Counted from the stretch's first letter, positions 25,148 through 33,944 are shown. The stretch is DNA of 64,000 nt from Fulvivirgaceae bacterium JP3-4 (GCA_029309925.1 JARKND010000005.1:1364001-1428000); one strand, 5' to 3'. Notes: generated by a model from the sequence alone, not told the origin. Program-made: numbers and translations.

Positions 25148-25999
25148 ATGATAAAAGCATTTTTAGGCATGGGCCTGCTCGGTTCGAATTTTGTGAAGGC
25201 AATGTTGAAGAGAGGAGACACCGTTCAGGTTTGGAACCGGACTGTTTCAAAAGCAAAAGCGCTTGAGCAATTTGGTGCAAAAGCTTTTGATCGTGTTGAA
25301 GACGCAGTGCAGGGTGCAGATATGATTCACCTTACGTTAAAGGATGATGCTTCCGTTGATGAAATACTTTCCGCAATCGCGAAAAATCTGAAGCCGGGAG
25401 TGGTTATCATTGACCACACCACTACTTCCGTAGAAGGAGCGAAGAAGAGGACAGCTTCCTGGAAGAGCAAAAACGTCACGTATCTGCATGCGCCTGTTTT
25501 CATGGGACCGCAAAATGCGTTGGAGAGCACTGGCGTGATGCTGGTGTCTGGAGATCAGCAGGTGATTAAAAAGTACGAGCCGATGCTGGCAAAGATGACA
25601 GGCAAGTTGATGAACTACGGTGATGAAGAAGGAAAAGCTGCCGGAATAAAACTTTCTGGAAATCTTTTCCTGTTATCGCTCACCGCTGGCCTTGCAGATG
25701 CACTCGCACTCGCGAAGGTTCACGGCATCGCGCCTTCCGAAGTGCAACAGCTTTTTGACAACTGGAATCCCGGAGCCATGGTACCTGCACGCTTAAAGAG
25801 AATCGTAGACGCACAATACAACGATCCCTCCTGGGAACTCAACATGGCCCGCAAAGATGCCGGCCTGATGTTATCCGCAGCCAACGAAACTGGCGTTAAA
25901 CTGACTATCGTACCAGCGATCGCAGCAAAGATGGATGAGTACATCGCGAAAGGCCACGGCAACAGCGATTGGGTTGTGATTGCAAAGGAGAGTTTGTAA
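25148..25999 (+). CDS. Beta-hydroxyacid dehydrogenase / 6-phosphogluconate-dehydrogenase-like NAD(P) oxidoreductase
   Basis: 283 residues, normal for the 3-hydroxyisobutyrate dehydrogenase group. The Rossmann fold starts at MIKAFLGMGLLGSNFVKA (GxGxxG), with VWNRT at the cofactor-specifying strand, where Arg suggests NADP preference. Substrate loop about 95-125 (DHTTTSVEGAKK). The catalytic Lys lies in GKAAGIKLSGN (about 165-180). The C-terminal helical domain completes the fold. The substrate is a small hydroxyacid or semialdehyde, not defined by sequence. A strong terminator follows at 26161-26207. Confidence 0.93.
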   Translation: MIKAFLGMGLLGSNFVKAMLKRGDTVQVWNRTVSKAKALEQFGAKAFDRVEDAVQGADMIHLTLKDDASVDEILSAIAKNLKPGVVIIDHTTTSVEGAKKRTASWKSKNVTYLHAPVFMGPQNALESTGVMLVSGDQQVIKKYEPMLAKMTGKLMNYGDEEGKAAGIKLSGNLFLLSLTAGLADALALAKVHGIAPSEVQQLFDNWNPGAMVPARLKRIVDAQYNDPSWELNMARKDAGLMLSAANETGVKLTIVPAIAAKMDEYIAKGHGNSDWVVIAKESL

Positions 26000-26000
26000 G

Positions 26001-26104
26001 AAATTTTGGCTTGCCCCTTTGCCTGTGCACATGCTTCGCGCGGGTCGGGCTGTCCGTTACAACACCCGCCCGCATTGCCACTTCGGTTTTCACTGCCATC
26101 CCTC
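26001..26104 (-). repeat. Dispersed structured repeat, copy 1 (partial)
   Basis: Minus-strand reading gives agggatggcagtgaaaa, then gttgtaacggacagccc, then ggggcaagccaaaattt. The same three blocks in the same order occur at 34054-34253 and 49458-49604 on the plus strand. This copy is the shortest and most diverged. Confidence 0.6.
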
Positions 26105-26160
26105 AGGCGGAGACATCGTTTGCTTTGAGAGTTAACTAAAATTTAATAACTTCATTTCGG

Positions 26161-26207
26161 AGCCCGTCCCGACATCGTAGCTATGTCAGGATGGGCTTTG
26201 TGTTTTC
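26161..26207 (+). terminator. Rho-independent terminator
   Basis: A 15-base stem (agcccgtcccgacat with atgtcaggatgggct, one mismatch and one G-T pair) with a 7-base loop, followed by tttgtgtttt. It lies 161 bases after the stop of the oxidoreductase gene and just before the gene at 26226. Confidence 0.75.
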
Positions 26208-26225
26208 CACCAAAGGATTGTGCGT

Positions 26226-26621
26226 ATGACCTTCACGGGATCAGGATTAACTGTTTGCAACTTGCGTACCGTTGGCGCAAGTTGGAAGATGCTTCTTCTC
26301 CTGGCATTTGCCGTAACGCAGAGCGCACTTGGGCAGACAGTATACGTTACCCGCACCGGAGAAAAATATCATAAAGACTCGTGTCGCTATTTGAGCGAAA
26401 GTAAAATTGCAACAACACTAGCAGAAGCAAAAAGCAAAGCATACACGGCATGCTCTGTCTGCAAGCCACCGCTCACATTGACAGACGAATTATCTGAGGG
26501 CGATGAAAGTACTTCTGACATTCCAAGAGCTGTTTCAACACAATGCACAGGCATGACAAAATCCGGCAAGCGATGTTCGCGAATGACAAAAGCATCGAAC
26601 GGCAGGTGTTATCAGCATTGA
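26226..26621 (+). CDS. Secreted cysteine-rich protein with two small metal-binding-like modules
   Basis: About 131 residues from ATG at 26226; the true start is uncertain because the hydrophobic signal segment MLLLLAFAVTQSALGQ begins at codon 26289. After cleavage, module one reads YVTRTGEKYHKDSCRYL..TACSVCKPP, a His/Cys pattern (HxxxC...CxxC) found at the ends of secreted nucleases in Bacteroidota. Module two is QCTGMTKSGKRCSRMTK followed by RCYQH, a C-x9-C-x(10)-C-x2-H knuckle like the DUF5763 family. Both probably bind zinc. Function unknown. Confidence 0.7.
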   Translation: MTFTGSGLTVCNLRTVGASWKMLLLLAFAVTQSALGQTVYVTRTGEKYHKDSCRYLSESKIATTLAEAKSKAYTACSVCKPPLTLTDELSEGDESTSDIPRAVSTQCTGMTKSGKRCSRMTKASNGRCYQH

Positions 26622-26683
26622 AAAATCCGGTTAACATGTGATGGACTTAAAAGCGCGTTCTGCCGCACAAAACCAAAATCGAT

Positions 26684-26856
26684 CCGTCATTCCGCGCTTG
26701 CGCATTAACTATGAAATGCGAGCATCACATGAGCGGAATCCCCTTGCCATGATCACTCACTATGAAAAGCACTTCGAAGAACGCTCGCAAGGCAAGGGGA
26801 TTCCGCTCAGAAACACGCAGCCTTTCATAGACAATTCTGCAAGCGCGGAATGACGG
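26684..26856. mobile_element. Palindromic MITE-like element with nested perfect inverted repeats, 173 bases
   Basis: Outer 18-base ends ccgtcattccgcgcttgc (26684-26701) and its exact complement (26839-26856). Nested inside: ctatgaaa/tttcatag (26709-26716 and 26823-26830) and a perfect 18-base pair gagcggaatccccttgcc / its complement (26731-26748 and 26791-26808). A central loop of about 42 bases remains. No transposase. It would fold into one long hairpin as DNA or RNA. An ORF across it is an artefact. Confidence 0.75.
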
Positions 26857-26934
26857 TTCTAATAGAGGCGCTGCGACCCACAGTGGTTCTTTTGGCTCCT
26901 CCTACACATCACATACCTACCTCCGCCCGTTCAG

Positions 26935-26990
26935 GCCCACAACGTATCAACAAGTCAACTAATCAACGTATCAACTTCCTCTCAAATGAT
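26935..26990. repeat. Octamer array (AACGTATC/AACAAGTC type)
   Basis: The units aacgtatc, aacaagtc, aactaatc, aacgtatc, aacttcct follow each other with a period of eight bases. Related units occur at 24960-24990. The remaining spacer to 27244 shows no gene; base composition falls toward the AT-rich island that follows. Confidence 0.6.
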
Positions 26991-27244
26991 GTTGTCTTGT
27001 TTAAACATTTTTTTTAGATTAGTCCTGATTCCCTGCCCCACCCGATCCACTCGATCACTAGCCCACTGGGAGTCGTCACATAAGAAATGATTTGAAAGCA
27101 ACTGATGTCACTGCCCATTTGACATCTGTGTTTTCATGGCTATACTTTTCGATCCACCATTACAACAGGCTGACATCAACTTCGAGACTTGGTAAAACGT
27201 GTTTCTTTTAAAGCGTACTAAGAATAACAATGAATCCATAAAAT

Positions 27245-28108
27245 ATGTTGCTTTTCAAATACCTGAGTCCTTCAAGGACTGATGTACTCGAGAACTTAAA
27301 AATCCGATTTACTCAGGCGCCATACTTAAACGACCCTTACGAGAACAACCCGGTTATAACAGATTGGGAGATTTCAGATCAGGATTGGAGAAGAGTTGCA
27401 GAGATTGAAGCAAAAAGAAACGGAGTTAATTTAAAGGATTTTGAGGCGCTCAATAACAAGCAACATCGTAAAGAGGTTTTTCCCGAGGCACTACAATTAT
27501 TCAAGGTCGTGATGCAATATTCAACCGGAATTTTGAGCCTTAGTGAAACGTATAGTGACCCTTTAATGTGGGCCCATTACGGTGGGAATCACAAAGGATT
27601 TGTATTGGGACTTAAAACCGACCATCCATTTTTTAATACGACCGGTAAAGAATTTACAACGAATAACATAAGTAAGGTTATCTATTCGAAGTTACGCCCA
27701 CAGTTCTCGGCTCGAAATATTACACGAGAGGGAATGTTTTTTACAAAAAGCGACCACTGGGCGTATGAACGTGAATGGAGGTTGATAAAGCATATGCAAG
27801 ATGCGGATTCTTTTGAAAATGGGATTGCGCTGTTTAACCTTCCCACTGAAGTAATCGAATCTATTTATTTAGGTGCAGCCTGTTCACTAGAGACCGAAGA
27901 AAAAGTTATTGATAGTGTAAATAAGCATAAACTATCTTTAAGAATCCAAAAGATGGTCCTTAATCCTGAATCGTTTGGTATTGATGATATTTCGTTCGAA
28001 AAATGGATTGACGTGAAAAATGAAATTAAGTCAAATGAGCACCTTCTGCGGGCTATTGCAGATATTAGAGAATATTTGAATTTTGAATTAGAAAAAGGTA
28101 AGATTTGA
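27245..28108 (+). CDS. DUF2971-family protein
   Basis: 287 residues, soluble. N-terminal LFKYLSPSRTDVLENLKIRF and FTQAPYLNDPYENNP, middle MWAHYGGNHKGFVLGL, and DHWAYEREWRLIK are the conserved blocks of DUF2971. The biochemical role of the family is not established; members are often seen in variable and defence-rich regions. The gene is AT-rich compared with its left flank (35% G+C in the line at 27241) and begins the accessory island. A 122-base gap separates it from the methyltransferase, so it may have its own promoter or share regulation. Confidence 0.85.
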   Translation: MLLFKYLSPSRTDVLENLKIRFTQAPYLNDPYENNPVITDWEISDQDWRRVAEIEAKRNGVNLKDFEALNNKQHRKEVFPEALQLFKVVMQYSTGILSLSETYSDPLMWAHYGGNHKGFVLGLKTDHPFFNTTGKEFTTNNISKVIYSKLRPQFSARNITREGMFFTKSDHWAYEREWRLIKHMQDADSFENGIALFNLPTEVIESIYLGAACSLETEEKVIDSVNKHKLSLRIQKMVLNPESFGIDDISFEKWIDVKNEIKSNEHLLRAIADIREYLNFELEKGKI

Positions 28109-28230
28109 TTTGCGCATCCACGCAATCCTGATTAGGGTAGTTAAATAGCCTAAAAGCAATATGCACTTGATTTTTTATATTTACTCAGGAGGCCTACTAC
28201 CGGTCAAGTCGTAAAACCTGCTTAAAGCCA

Positions 28231-29571
28231 ATGCGAATCGAAAAGAATTTTGATCAGGAAATAGAGTCGTTTCTTACCCGATACTCAAAGAATGGAAAAG
28301 CGATTGATGTAAATTTTCGGAGGATGATTCCGGAATTAAACAAAGCAGATCGCGCGACCCATCTAGTACACGCCTATCCCGCCAAGCTGCTAATGCACAT
28401 TCCGCATTTATTTTTGAATAATAATATACTGTCAAAAAGTGGTGACCGCGTTTTAGATCCTTTCTGCGGGTCAGGGACCGTCTTACTCGAGTCGTGTCTC
28501 AGTAATAGAAATTCATATGGAGCCGATTCTAACCCATTGGCTAGGCTCATTGCGAGCGTCAAAGTCCGAAAATATGAGATAGCAACTCTATTGGATTATT
28601 ACGAAACTTTAACCTGCTCGATAAAGAGTCATAGCAGCGAGAGAATTGCTGAAATCATAGATGTTGACTACTGGTTCTTACCAACTATACAAAGGCAGCT
28701 TGCTGCAATTTATATTGAAATTGAAAAAATCAATCAGCAACATTATCGGGAATTCTTCTTTGTTTGTTTTTCAAATCTGGTAAAGAAGGTAAGTCTCGCG
28801 GATCCGAGAGTTTCAGTGCCTGTGAGAATTAGGAGCGATCAATACAAGGATGGGCATCCACTAAAGGAGAAAACTTTGGAAATAATCAGGAACCAAAAAT
28901 CCTTGAACGTTAAAAATAAGTTTCTGGAAATAGTTGCTGCTAACATCGAGCGCGTTGATTCTTTCAACGAGTTGCAAAGACATCACACATCAAGTGGCAT
29001 CATTGTATCTAATGATGCGAGATCTCTAACTGGCACCAGTTTAAAGAATCAAAATGTTGACCTTGTTATCACATCTCCCCCATATGCCGGAGCGCAAAAA
29101 TATATTCGCTCATCGAGCCTCAACCTTGGGTGGCTTAGAATGACCAAAGGTAAGACTATGAGAGAGATCGATCAGAAAAGCATTGGCAGAGAGGAGTATA
29201 GAAAACATGAATTTCTAAGAATAGACAAGACCGGAATTGTGGCAGCGGATCGATTAATACAAGAGATAAAGAAAGTCAACCCTTTGCGGGCATTTATTGC
29301 AGCAAATTATTTGGAGGAAATGCGACACGCATTTAGAGAAAGTGTTCAGGTATTGAGGCCTGGGGGGTACTTCGTCTTAGTAGCCGCAAATAATCAAGTG
29401 TGCGGACGGCAATTTAAAACTCAAGAGTATTTGGCCGAAATGCTACAGCAAGAAGGGTTAAAAGTTAAATTTCGCTTGGTGGACGACATAAAATCGTATG
29501 GATTGATGACCAAACGCAATAAGACCGCCAATATAATAACAAGAGAATGGGTTCTTTTACTCCAAAAATAA
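28231..29571 (+). CDS. DNA methyltransferase (N6-adenine or N4-cytosine)
   Basis: 446 residues. SAM-binding motif I is DPFCGSGTVL at about 75-84 and the catalytic motif IV is TSPPY at about 281-285, with the order motif I before IV. An early HAYPAKLL motif is typical of this methylase group. The region between (about 100-270) probably includes target recognition. The C-terminal part contains LRPGGYFVLVAANN. It modifies DNA bases; the target site cannot be read from sequence. No restriction endonuclease fold is seen beside it. Its stop overlaps the next start as TAATG, so it is coupled to the phosphoribosyltransferase-like gene. Very AT-rich (30% in the line at 28861). Confidence 0.9.
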   Translation: MRIEKNFDQEIESFLTRYSKNGKAIDVNFRRMIPELNKADRATHLVHAYPAKLLMHIPHLFLNNNILSKSGDRVLDPFCGSGTVLLESCLSNRNSYGADSNPLARLIASVKVRKYEIATLLDYYETLTCSIKSHSSERIAEIIDVDYWFLPTIQRQLAAIYIEIEKINQQHYREFFFVCFSNLVKKVSLADPRVSVPVRIRSDQYKDGHPLKEKTLEIIRNQKSLNVKNKFLEIVAANIERVDSFNELQRHHTSSGIIVSNDARSLTGTSLKNQNVDLVITSPPYAGAQKYIRSSSLNLGWLRMTKGKTMREIDQKSIGREEYRKHEFLRIDKTGIVAADRLIQEIKKVNPLRAFIAANYLEEMRHAFRESVQVLRPGGYFVLVAANNQVCGRQFKTQEYLAEMLQQEGLKVKFRLVDDIKSYGLMTKRNKTANIITREWVLLLQK

Positions 29572-30560
29572 TGTTGATGGACACGCAAGATCTACATAGT
29601 GTACTTTTCAAGAAAATTAAAATTCTAAACGAAACAACATGGGAGCGGAAAGCGGATCAGCCAAAGGTTGAGAGATGGCTCGATAATTTTAAAGATGAAA
29701 AAGAAAAGATTCATTTACTGTATCTTCTCTCACAATTCATGTATTTCGGTGACTTGCAAATGAAGGAACTACTTAAGGGCCTTTATAGGGACCTTTTTAA
29801 ATATAGAGTTGTTGAACAAATAAGAAAGAATAATAATAACACGACTGATTTGTTATTTATTCAGAAAACATTCATTGAAGAGGAAAAGAAAACCATTTTT
29901 CTCGGCATGGGTAATCCATCTGAAAGCGGCACTCACCTGCTATATTTTTTTCGCCAAGAAAATAAACTCTCTAAAAACAGGTTTCTGAACGCCTTTGAAA
30001 TTTTCAAGCGAAGTGGCTCAAGTGATTCACTTAGGTTTCCACACATTACACATTTTGTCTTTATCGATGATTTTTGCGGTTCTGGATCTCAAGCTAACCA
30101 ATATTCGAAGGAAATTGTTGAGAGGATCAAGGCTATTAATGCGTCAATTCACACATCATATTTAATGCTGTTCGCTACTAAACAAGGAAAAGAGAATGTA
30201 AAAAAACAAACGAAATTCGACTATGTGGAAGCGCTGGTGGAATTAGACGACTCCTTTAAGTGCTTCGACACAAGCTCCAGATATTTTGGTAGCTATGTTG
30301 GTTTGATTGATAAAGGCTTCGCCAAGGCAACCTGCGAAAAATACGGCCTTGATTTGATGAAGAGTATTTTGGCCCATGAAGGACTGCAAGAGCCACAGCT
30401 GACTCAAGCTGCTGATCGACATAAACTAGGTTTTAATAATTGCCAGTTATTGATAGGATTCTTTCACAATACTCCTGATAATACTTTGCCAACTATCTGG
30501 TACGATGAAGGACACATAAACTGGTCACCTGTCTTCAAGAGATACAATAAGATATATTAA
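29571..30560 (+). CDS. Phosphoribosyltransferase-fold protein of a predicted conflict system
   Basis: 329 residues from ATG at 29571; the longer reading from 29547 overlaps the methylase further, and an ATG at 29577 is also possible. At about 160-175 lies HFVFIDDFCGSGSQANQY, which matches the PRPP-binding loop of phosphoribosyltransferases (hydrophobic strand, DD, G-S-G-x-Q). The N-terminal 100 residues are helical. A YVEALVELDDSF segment and a C-terminal Trp-rich tail are unrecognised. I believe PRTase domains of this kind paired with ORC/CDC6-like ATPases have been noted computationally in bacterial conflict systems. Substrate unknown. It is fused translationally to the methylase and is 8 bases before the ATPase gene. 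Confidence 0.75.
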   Translation: MLMDTQDLHSVLFKKIKILNETTWERKADQPKVERWLDNFKDEKEKIHLLYLLSQFMYFGDLQMKELLKGLYRDLFKYRVVEQIRKNNNNTTDLLFIQKTFIEEEKKTIFLGMGNPSESGTHLLYFFRQENKLSKNRFLNAFEIFKRSGSSDSLRFPHITHFVFIDDFCGSGSQANQYSKEIVERIKAINASIHTSYLMLFATKQGKENVKKQTKFDYVEALVELDDSFKCFDTSSRYFGSYVGLIDKGFAKATCEKYGLDLMKSILAHEGLQEPQLTQAADRHKLGFNNCQLLIGFFHNTPDNTLPTIWYDEGHINWSPVFKRYNKIY

Positions 30561-30568
30561 GCTAAGAG

Positions 30569-32581
30569 ATGAATACCCCTAACCCATTTAATATTACGAC
30601 AGCAGTGGATTACTCCGATGAGGAAATAAACAAATACTGGGTTGATTTTACGAGTCACGATAAAAACTTCCTTCAGTTGATGAAAACAGAGTCACCAATG
30701 CCGATGTATATTCTTGGAGGAAAGGGTAGTGGTAAGACACACATTTTGAGATACTTTTCTTTTAATTCACGAAAGCTAGTTTATAGAGAAGATTTTTTGT
30801 CAAAAATTACTGCAGACCAATACCTCGGAATTTACTTAAGGTGTGGTGGATTGAACTCAAGCAGATTTCAGGGATCCAGTTTCTCAAACGAAACTTGGAG
30901 AACCTTGTTTGCCTATTATATCGAGTTATGGTTCGCGCAGTTGTTGCTTCAGGTTGTTGAGGAGGTTGTTAACAATACCGATGTCGTCAGGGATGAAATC
31001 GAAATCTGTCGCGAAATAGTAACAACATTATTTGACAGGCATTTGGATGACGACCTTCAATCATTCAACGCTGTGAACTTATACCTAAGGGACCTTCAAA
31101 AGAAAATGGACTATGAAATAAATAACTGTTCGGTAACTGGGAAAATAAATATCGGAATGGAAATATTAGTTTCTCCTGGGAAGTTGATTTTTGGTATCCC
31201 TAAGGTGCTCCGTCAGAAGACGGGAATTTTCAAAAATTTTCAGTTTATTTTTTTGATTGACGAATTCGAAAATTTATTGGAATATCAACAGCAACATATT
31301 AACACGTTGGTTCGCGAGCGGGAAGCTCCTGTGACCTTTCGCGTGGGTGCTCGATGGTATGGCGTCAAAACATATAAAACATTTAGTGGAGATGAAGATA
31401 TAAAGGAAGGCTCTGAGTATGAAAAATATATCATCGACAAGATATTCAGAGAGAATGACGATTTCTATGAAAAATTTGTGAAGGAAATTTGCCTGAGAAG
31501 GATTAGGGAGTCAGGTTACAGCTTGGTGCCGAATCGCTCAACCGATTTCGATTTTTCGAATTATTACGATCAGTACGATATAAGTGGTTTCCTGCAGAAA
31601 GTAGCATCAAAAGGAGAAAAGGCGGGACACCTCATAACATTAAAAAGCAAACTTACTGGTAGGGCCAAATCAAATGACATTCAGTCAATAATATCTAATC
31701 TTCGGTTTCCACTAGATGTTATTGTTGAGAGAACAAATGTTTTCATTTTTTACAGGGAATGGAAAAGGAACAAACGCGGTAATTTGGTGAACATTTCTGA
31801 AAGCATTAAAGATGAGTCGGTCATCTATTTTGAGAACTTAGACGACAGTATTCATACCCGGCATGCTAAAGTATTGGATAAATTTAAAAATGACATTGTC
31901 GACCAGTTATTCAAGGAATCGCAAGAAAAAATTCCTTACGTTGGATTTGACAAGTTGACAAAAATGTCTGTGGGCATTCCTAGGCTACTTTTGATAACAC
32001 TAAAACACATTCACAGGTGGTCAATATTTCAAGGAGAAATTCCATTTCGCAAAGACAGGATCGGATTTGATGCTCAAATGAGAGGTGTTGAGGAGGCATC
32101 GAATTGGTTTATTGAAGATGCGCGAATAGCGGGAGCAAATGGCCGTAGAGTTTCTGATGTTATTAAACGACTTGGACAGTATTTGCAGGAACTTCGGTTT
32201 TCGGATACCCCACCCGAGTGTTCCATTTGTTCTTTTAGTTTAAACGTAAATGATGTTGATGAAGACATTCGAAAGGTATTAGATTATTTAGAACAATATT
32301 CCTATTTGATCAATGTTCCAGAAAGAACCGAGAAGAACTCCGTACGGAAATTTGTTACATATCAAATAAATGGTTTAATCGCTCCAAAATGGGATCTGCC
32401 TTTGTTTAGACGAGGAATAATTCAATTTAATAGAGAAGAGGTATCGGCAATTTTTGGAGAGGATAACGAAGATTATGAGCGCCTTCGTAGAACGAAAATG
32501 AATAAATACAATGTGCCATTTTCTGACGCGAACTTAAGTCAATCACTTTTTGATGAATTTACTAATGACAGCGCCTATTGA
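30569..32581 (+). CDS. ORC/CDC6-like P-loop ATPase of the accessory island
   Basis: 670 residues. Walker A GGKGSGKTH at about 50-58, Walker B FIFLIDEFENL at about 226-236, followed by Arg residues that may act as sensors. After the ATPase core (about 40-330) comes a long region (330-670) with helical segments and a possible winged-helix part near 520-600 (VSDVIKRLGQYLQELRF). AAA+ ATPases of this type can load onto DNA or gate a partner effector. It overlaps the next gene by 17 bases, indicating fixed stoichiometry. No helicase motifs are seen. Confidence 0.8.
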   Translation: MNTPNPFNITTAVDYSDEEINKYWVDFTSHDKNFLQLMKTESPMPMYILGGKGSGKTHILRYFSFNSRKLVYREDFLSKITADQYLGIYLRCGGLNSSRFQGSSFSNETWRTLFAYYIELWFAQLLLQVVEEVVNNTDVVRDEIEICREIVTTLFDRHLDDDLQSFNAVNLYLRDLQKKMDYEINNCSVTGKINIGMEILVSPGKLIFGIPKVLRQKTGIFKNFQFIFLIDEFENLLEYQQQHINTLVREREAPVTFRVGARWYGVKTYKTFSGDEDIKEGSEYEKYIIDKIFRENDDFYEKFVKEICLRRIRESGYSLVPNRSTDFDFSNYYDQYDISGFLQKVASKGEKAGHLITLKSKLTGRAKSNDIQSIISNLRFPLDVIVERTNVFIFYREWKRNKRGNLVNISESIKDESVIYFENLDDSIHTRHAKVLDKFKNDIVDQLFKESQEKIPYVGFDKLTKMSVGIPRLLLITLKHIHRWSIFQGEIPFRKDRIGFDAQMRGVEEASNWFIEDARIAGANGRRVSDVIKRLGQYLQELRFSDTPPECSICSFSLNVNDVDEDIRKVLDYLEQYSYLINVPERTEKNSVRKFVTYQINGLIAPKWDLPLFRRGIIQFNREEVSAIFGEDNEDYERLRRTKMNKYNVPFSDANLSQSLFDEFTNDSAY

Positions 32582-33566
32582 TTTCTCAATCTATTACAAG
32601 CGAAAGTATTCAACATCCAGTGAATTCGTTTCCGAAAACGAATATGACATATTTATTTCTGCTTACAATGACAGTGAAAGAGTTCGGACCATTTTTAGTG
32701 ATTTAAAGTCAATCGAAAAGCACTGGTTGGTATTTCCGGAATACAAATACTTGCCAAGTGAACTGCCGAAAAGTAGGCCGGGTGTGAAGGTTTTTGACTT
32801 CACAAACTTGGCGGGTAAGACGGAAGGGGAAATCGTGCGAAGCTACCTTAGCCAATTTTTACTTACGAATAGCCTAAGAGTTTGTGTCGACATAACGGGC
32901 TTCATCAGGCCTCATCTGATATTTCTTGTCCGATACCTTGCATCGGCCTTAAAGATGTCGATTGATTTTATTTACACAGATCCAATGACTTATAAAAAGA
33001 AGGAGGAAACTTCGTTCTCCTTCGATTACATAGATGTTCGACAGATTGAAGGTTGTCAAGGAGTGCATTCCCCGGATTCTTCAAATGACTTGCTTTTAAT
33101 CGGTGCTGGATACGATGATCAAAGAATAACAGATGTCTCCAAAAAGAAGGCGAACGCGAGAAAAATTCAGCTTTTTGGCTTTCCATCTCTTCAGCCCGAT
33201 ATGTTTCAAGAAAATATTCTGAAAGCTTACAAAGCCGAAGAGGCTTCATCGAGCGGCAGGGAAAATTTTATTGACAAAGATTCAACCCTGTTTGCCCCTG
33301 CAAATGATCCGTTTGTAACTGCAGGGGTGATTAAAGAGTATGTCGATCGCGAGAATAAGAGAAAAACAATAACAAATTTGTATCTCTGCCCGTTGTCTAC
33401 AAAAGCCCAAACATTGGGTTTTGCTTTGTACTTTGTTTCCCAATGCCTAAGTAAACCTGTTAGTGTCATTTTCCCCTTTTGCGACCGCTACTCACGAGAG
33501 ACAACTGAGGGGATCTCAAAGATCTGGAAATATAGTATCGAACTTCAAGACTTAATGAAGTCATAG
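32565..33566 (+). CDS. Unrecognised protein, last gene of the accessory island; candidate effector or sensor
   Basis: 333 residues from ATG at 32565 inside the end of the ATPase gene. Alternating hydrophobic strands and helices suggest a Rossmann-like fold: YDIFISAYNDSERVRTIF near the N-terminus, RVCVDITGFIRPHLIFLVRYL, DLLLIGAGYDDQRI, QLFGFPSLQP, and LYLCPLSTKAQTLGFALYF. The first block recalls TIR-like starts, but no catalytic Glu in the expected context can be assigned. No membrane segment. The 17-base overlap with the ATPase gene and its end-of-operon place fit a sensor or effector. Function unknown. Confidence 0.65.
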   Translation: MTAPIDFSIYYKRKYSTSSEFVSENEYDIFISAYNDSERVRTIFSDLKSIEKHWLVFPEYKYLPSELPKSRPGVKVFDFTNLAGKTEGEIVRSYLSQFLLTNSLRVCVDITGFIRPHLIFLVRYLASALKMSIDFIYTDPMTYKKKEETSFSFDYIDVRQIEGCQGVHSPDSSNDLLLIGAGYDDQRITDVSKKKANARKIQLFGFPSLQPDMFQENILKAYKAEEASSSGRENFIDKDSTLFAPANDPFVTAGVIKEYVDRENKRKTITNLYLCPLSTKAQTLGFALYFVSQCLSKPVSVIFPFCDRYSRETTEGISKIWKYSIELQDLMKS

Positions 33567-33733
33567 TTCTACTAAGTGTGACCGTGAATCAATTTGGATC
33601 AAGCTGAGGAAGTACTTAAAAGCCTCTAGATTGTCATTAGTGCTAATATCCAAATATTTATAATCGCCTGCCGGTCGCTAATGCTAGAGTACGAGAGTCA
33701 TGGTTCAAGCCGTGCTGAATTGTCTGTCAGCAT

Positions 33734-33934
33734 TTGATTGGTGAAGCTTGGATTTCACGAGCCATTAAATCAGATCCATTAGTAGAGCCGGAGGATGATT
33801 ACTGGGCATGGTGCAGTTCTTGCGAAATTTTCTGGGCGCAGGAGGGAGAACGGAATGAAAACGTGAAAGCTATAGCGAAGATGAAAGTCGTGTGCGAACA
33901 ATGTTGTTTTGATATTAAGGAGAGGAACAAGTAA
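33734..33934 (+). CDS. Small protein with two CxxC-type knuckles, possible zinc ribbon
   Basis: 66 residues from a TTG; there is no ATG or GTG alternative because a stop lies just upstream. WCSSCEIFW and VVCEQCCFDIKERN provide two CxxC pairs about 35 residues apart, compatible with a zinc ribbon. A Pro/Glu/Asp-rich N-terminus precedes them. Standing alone downstream of the island, it may be a remnant of a longer gene. Confidence 0.4.
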   Translation: MIGEAWISRAIKSDPLVEPEDDYWAWCSSCEIFWAQEGERNENVKAIAKMKVVCEQCCFDIKERNK

Positions 33935-33944
33935 AATTTTTTTC

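Noticed and set aside
26638..26853. 71-codon ORF starting before the palindromic element
   Set aside because: It spans the inverted repeats of the MITE-like element and would be disrupted by its palindromes; no homology-like motif.
27245..33566. Prophage or integrative element
   Set aside because: No integrase, phage structural gene or flanking direct repeats could be seen; only low G+C supports transfer.
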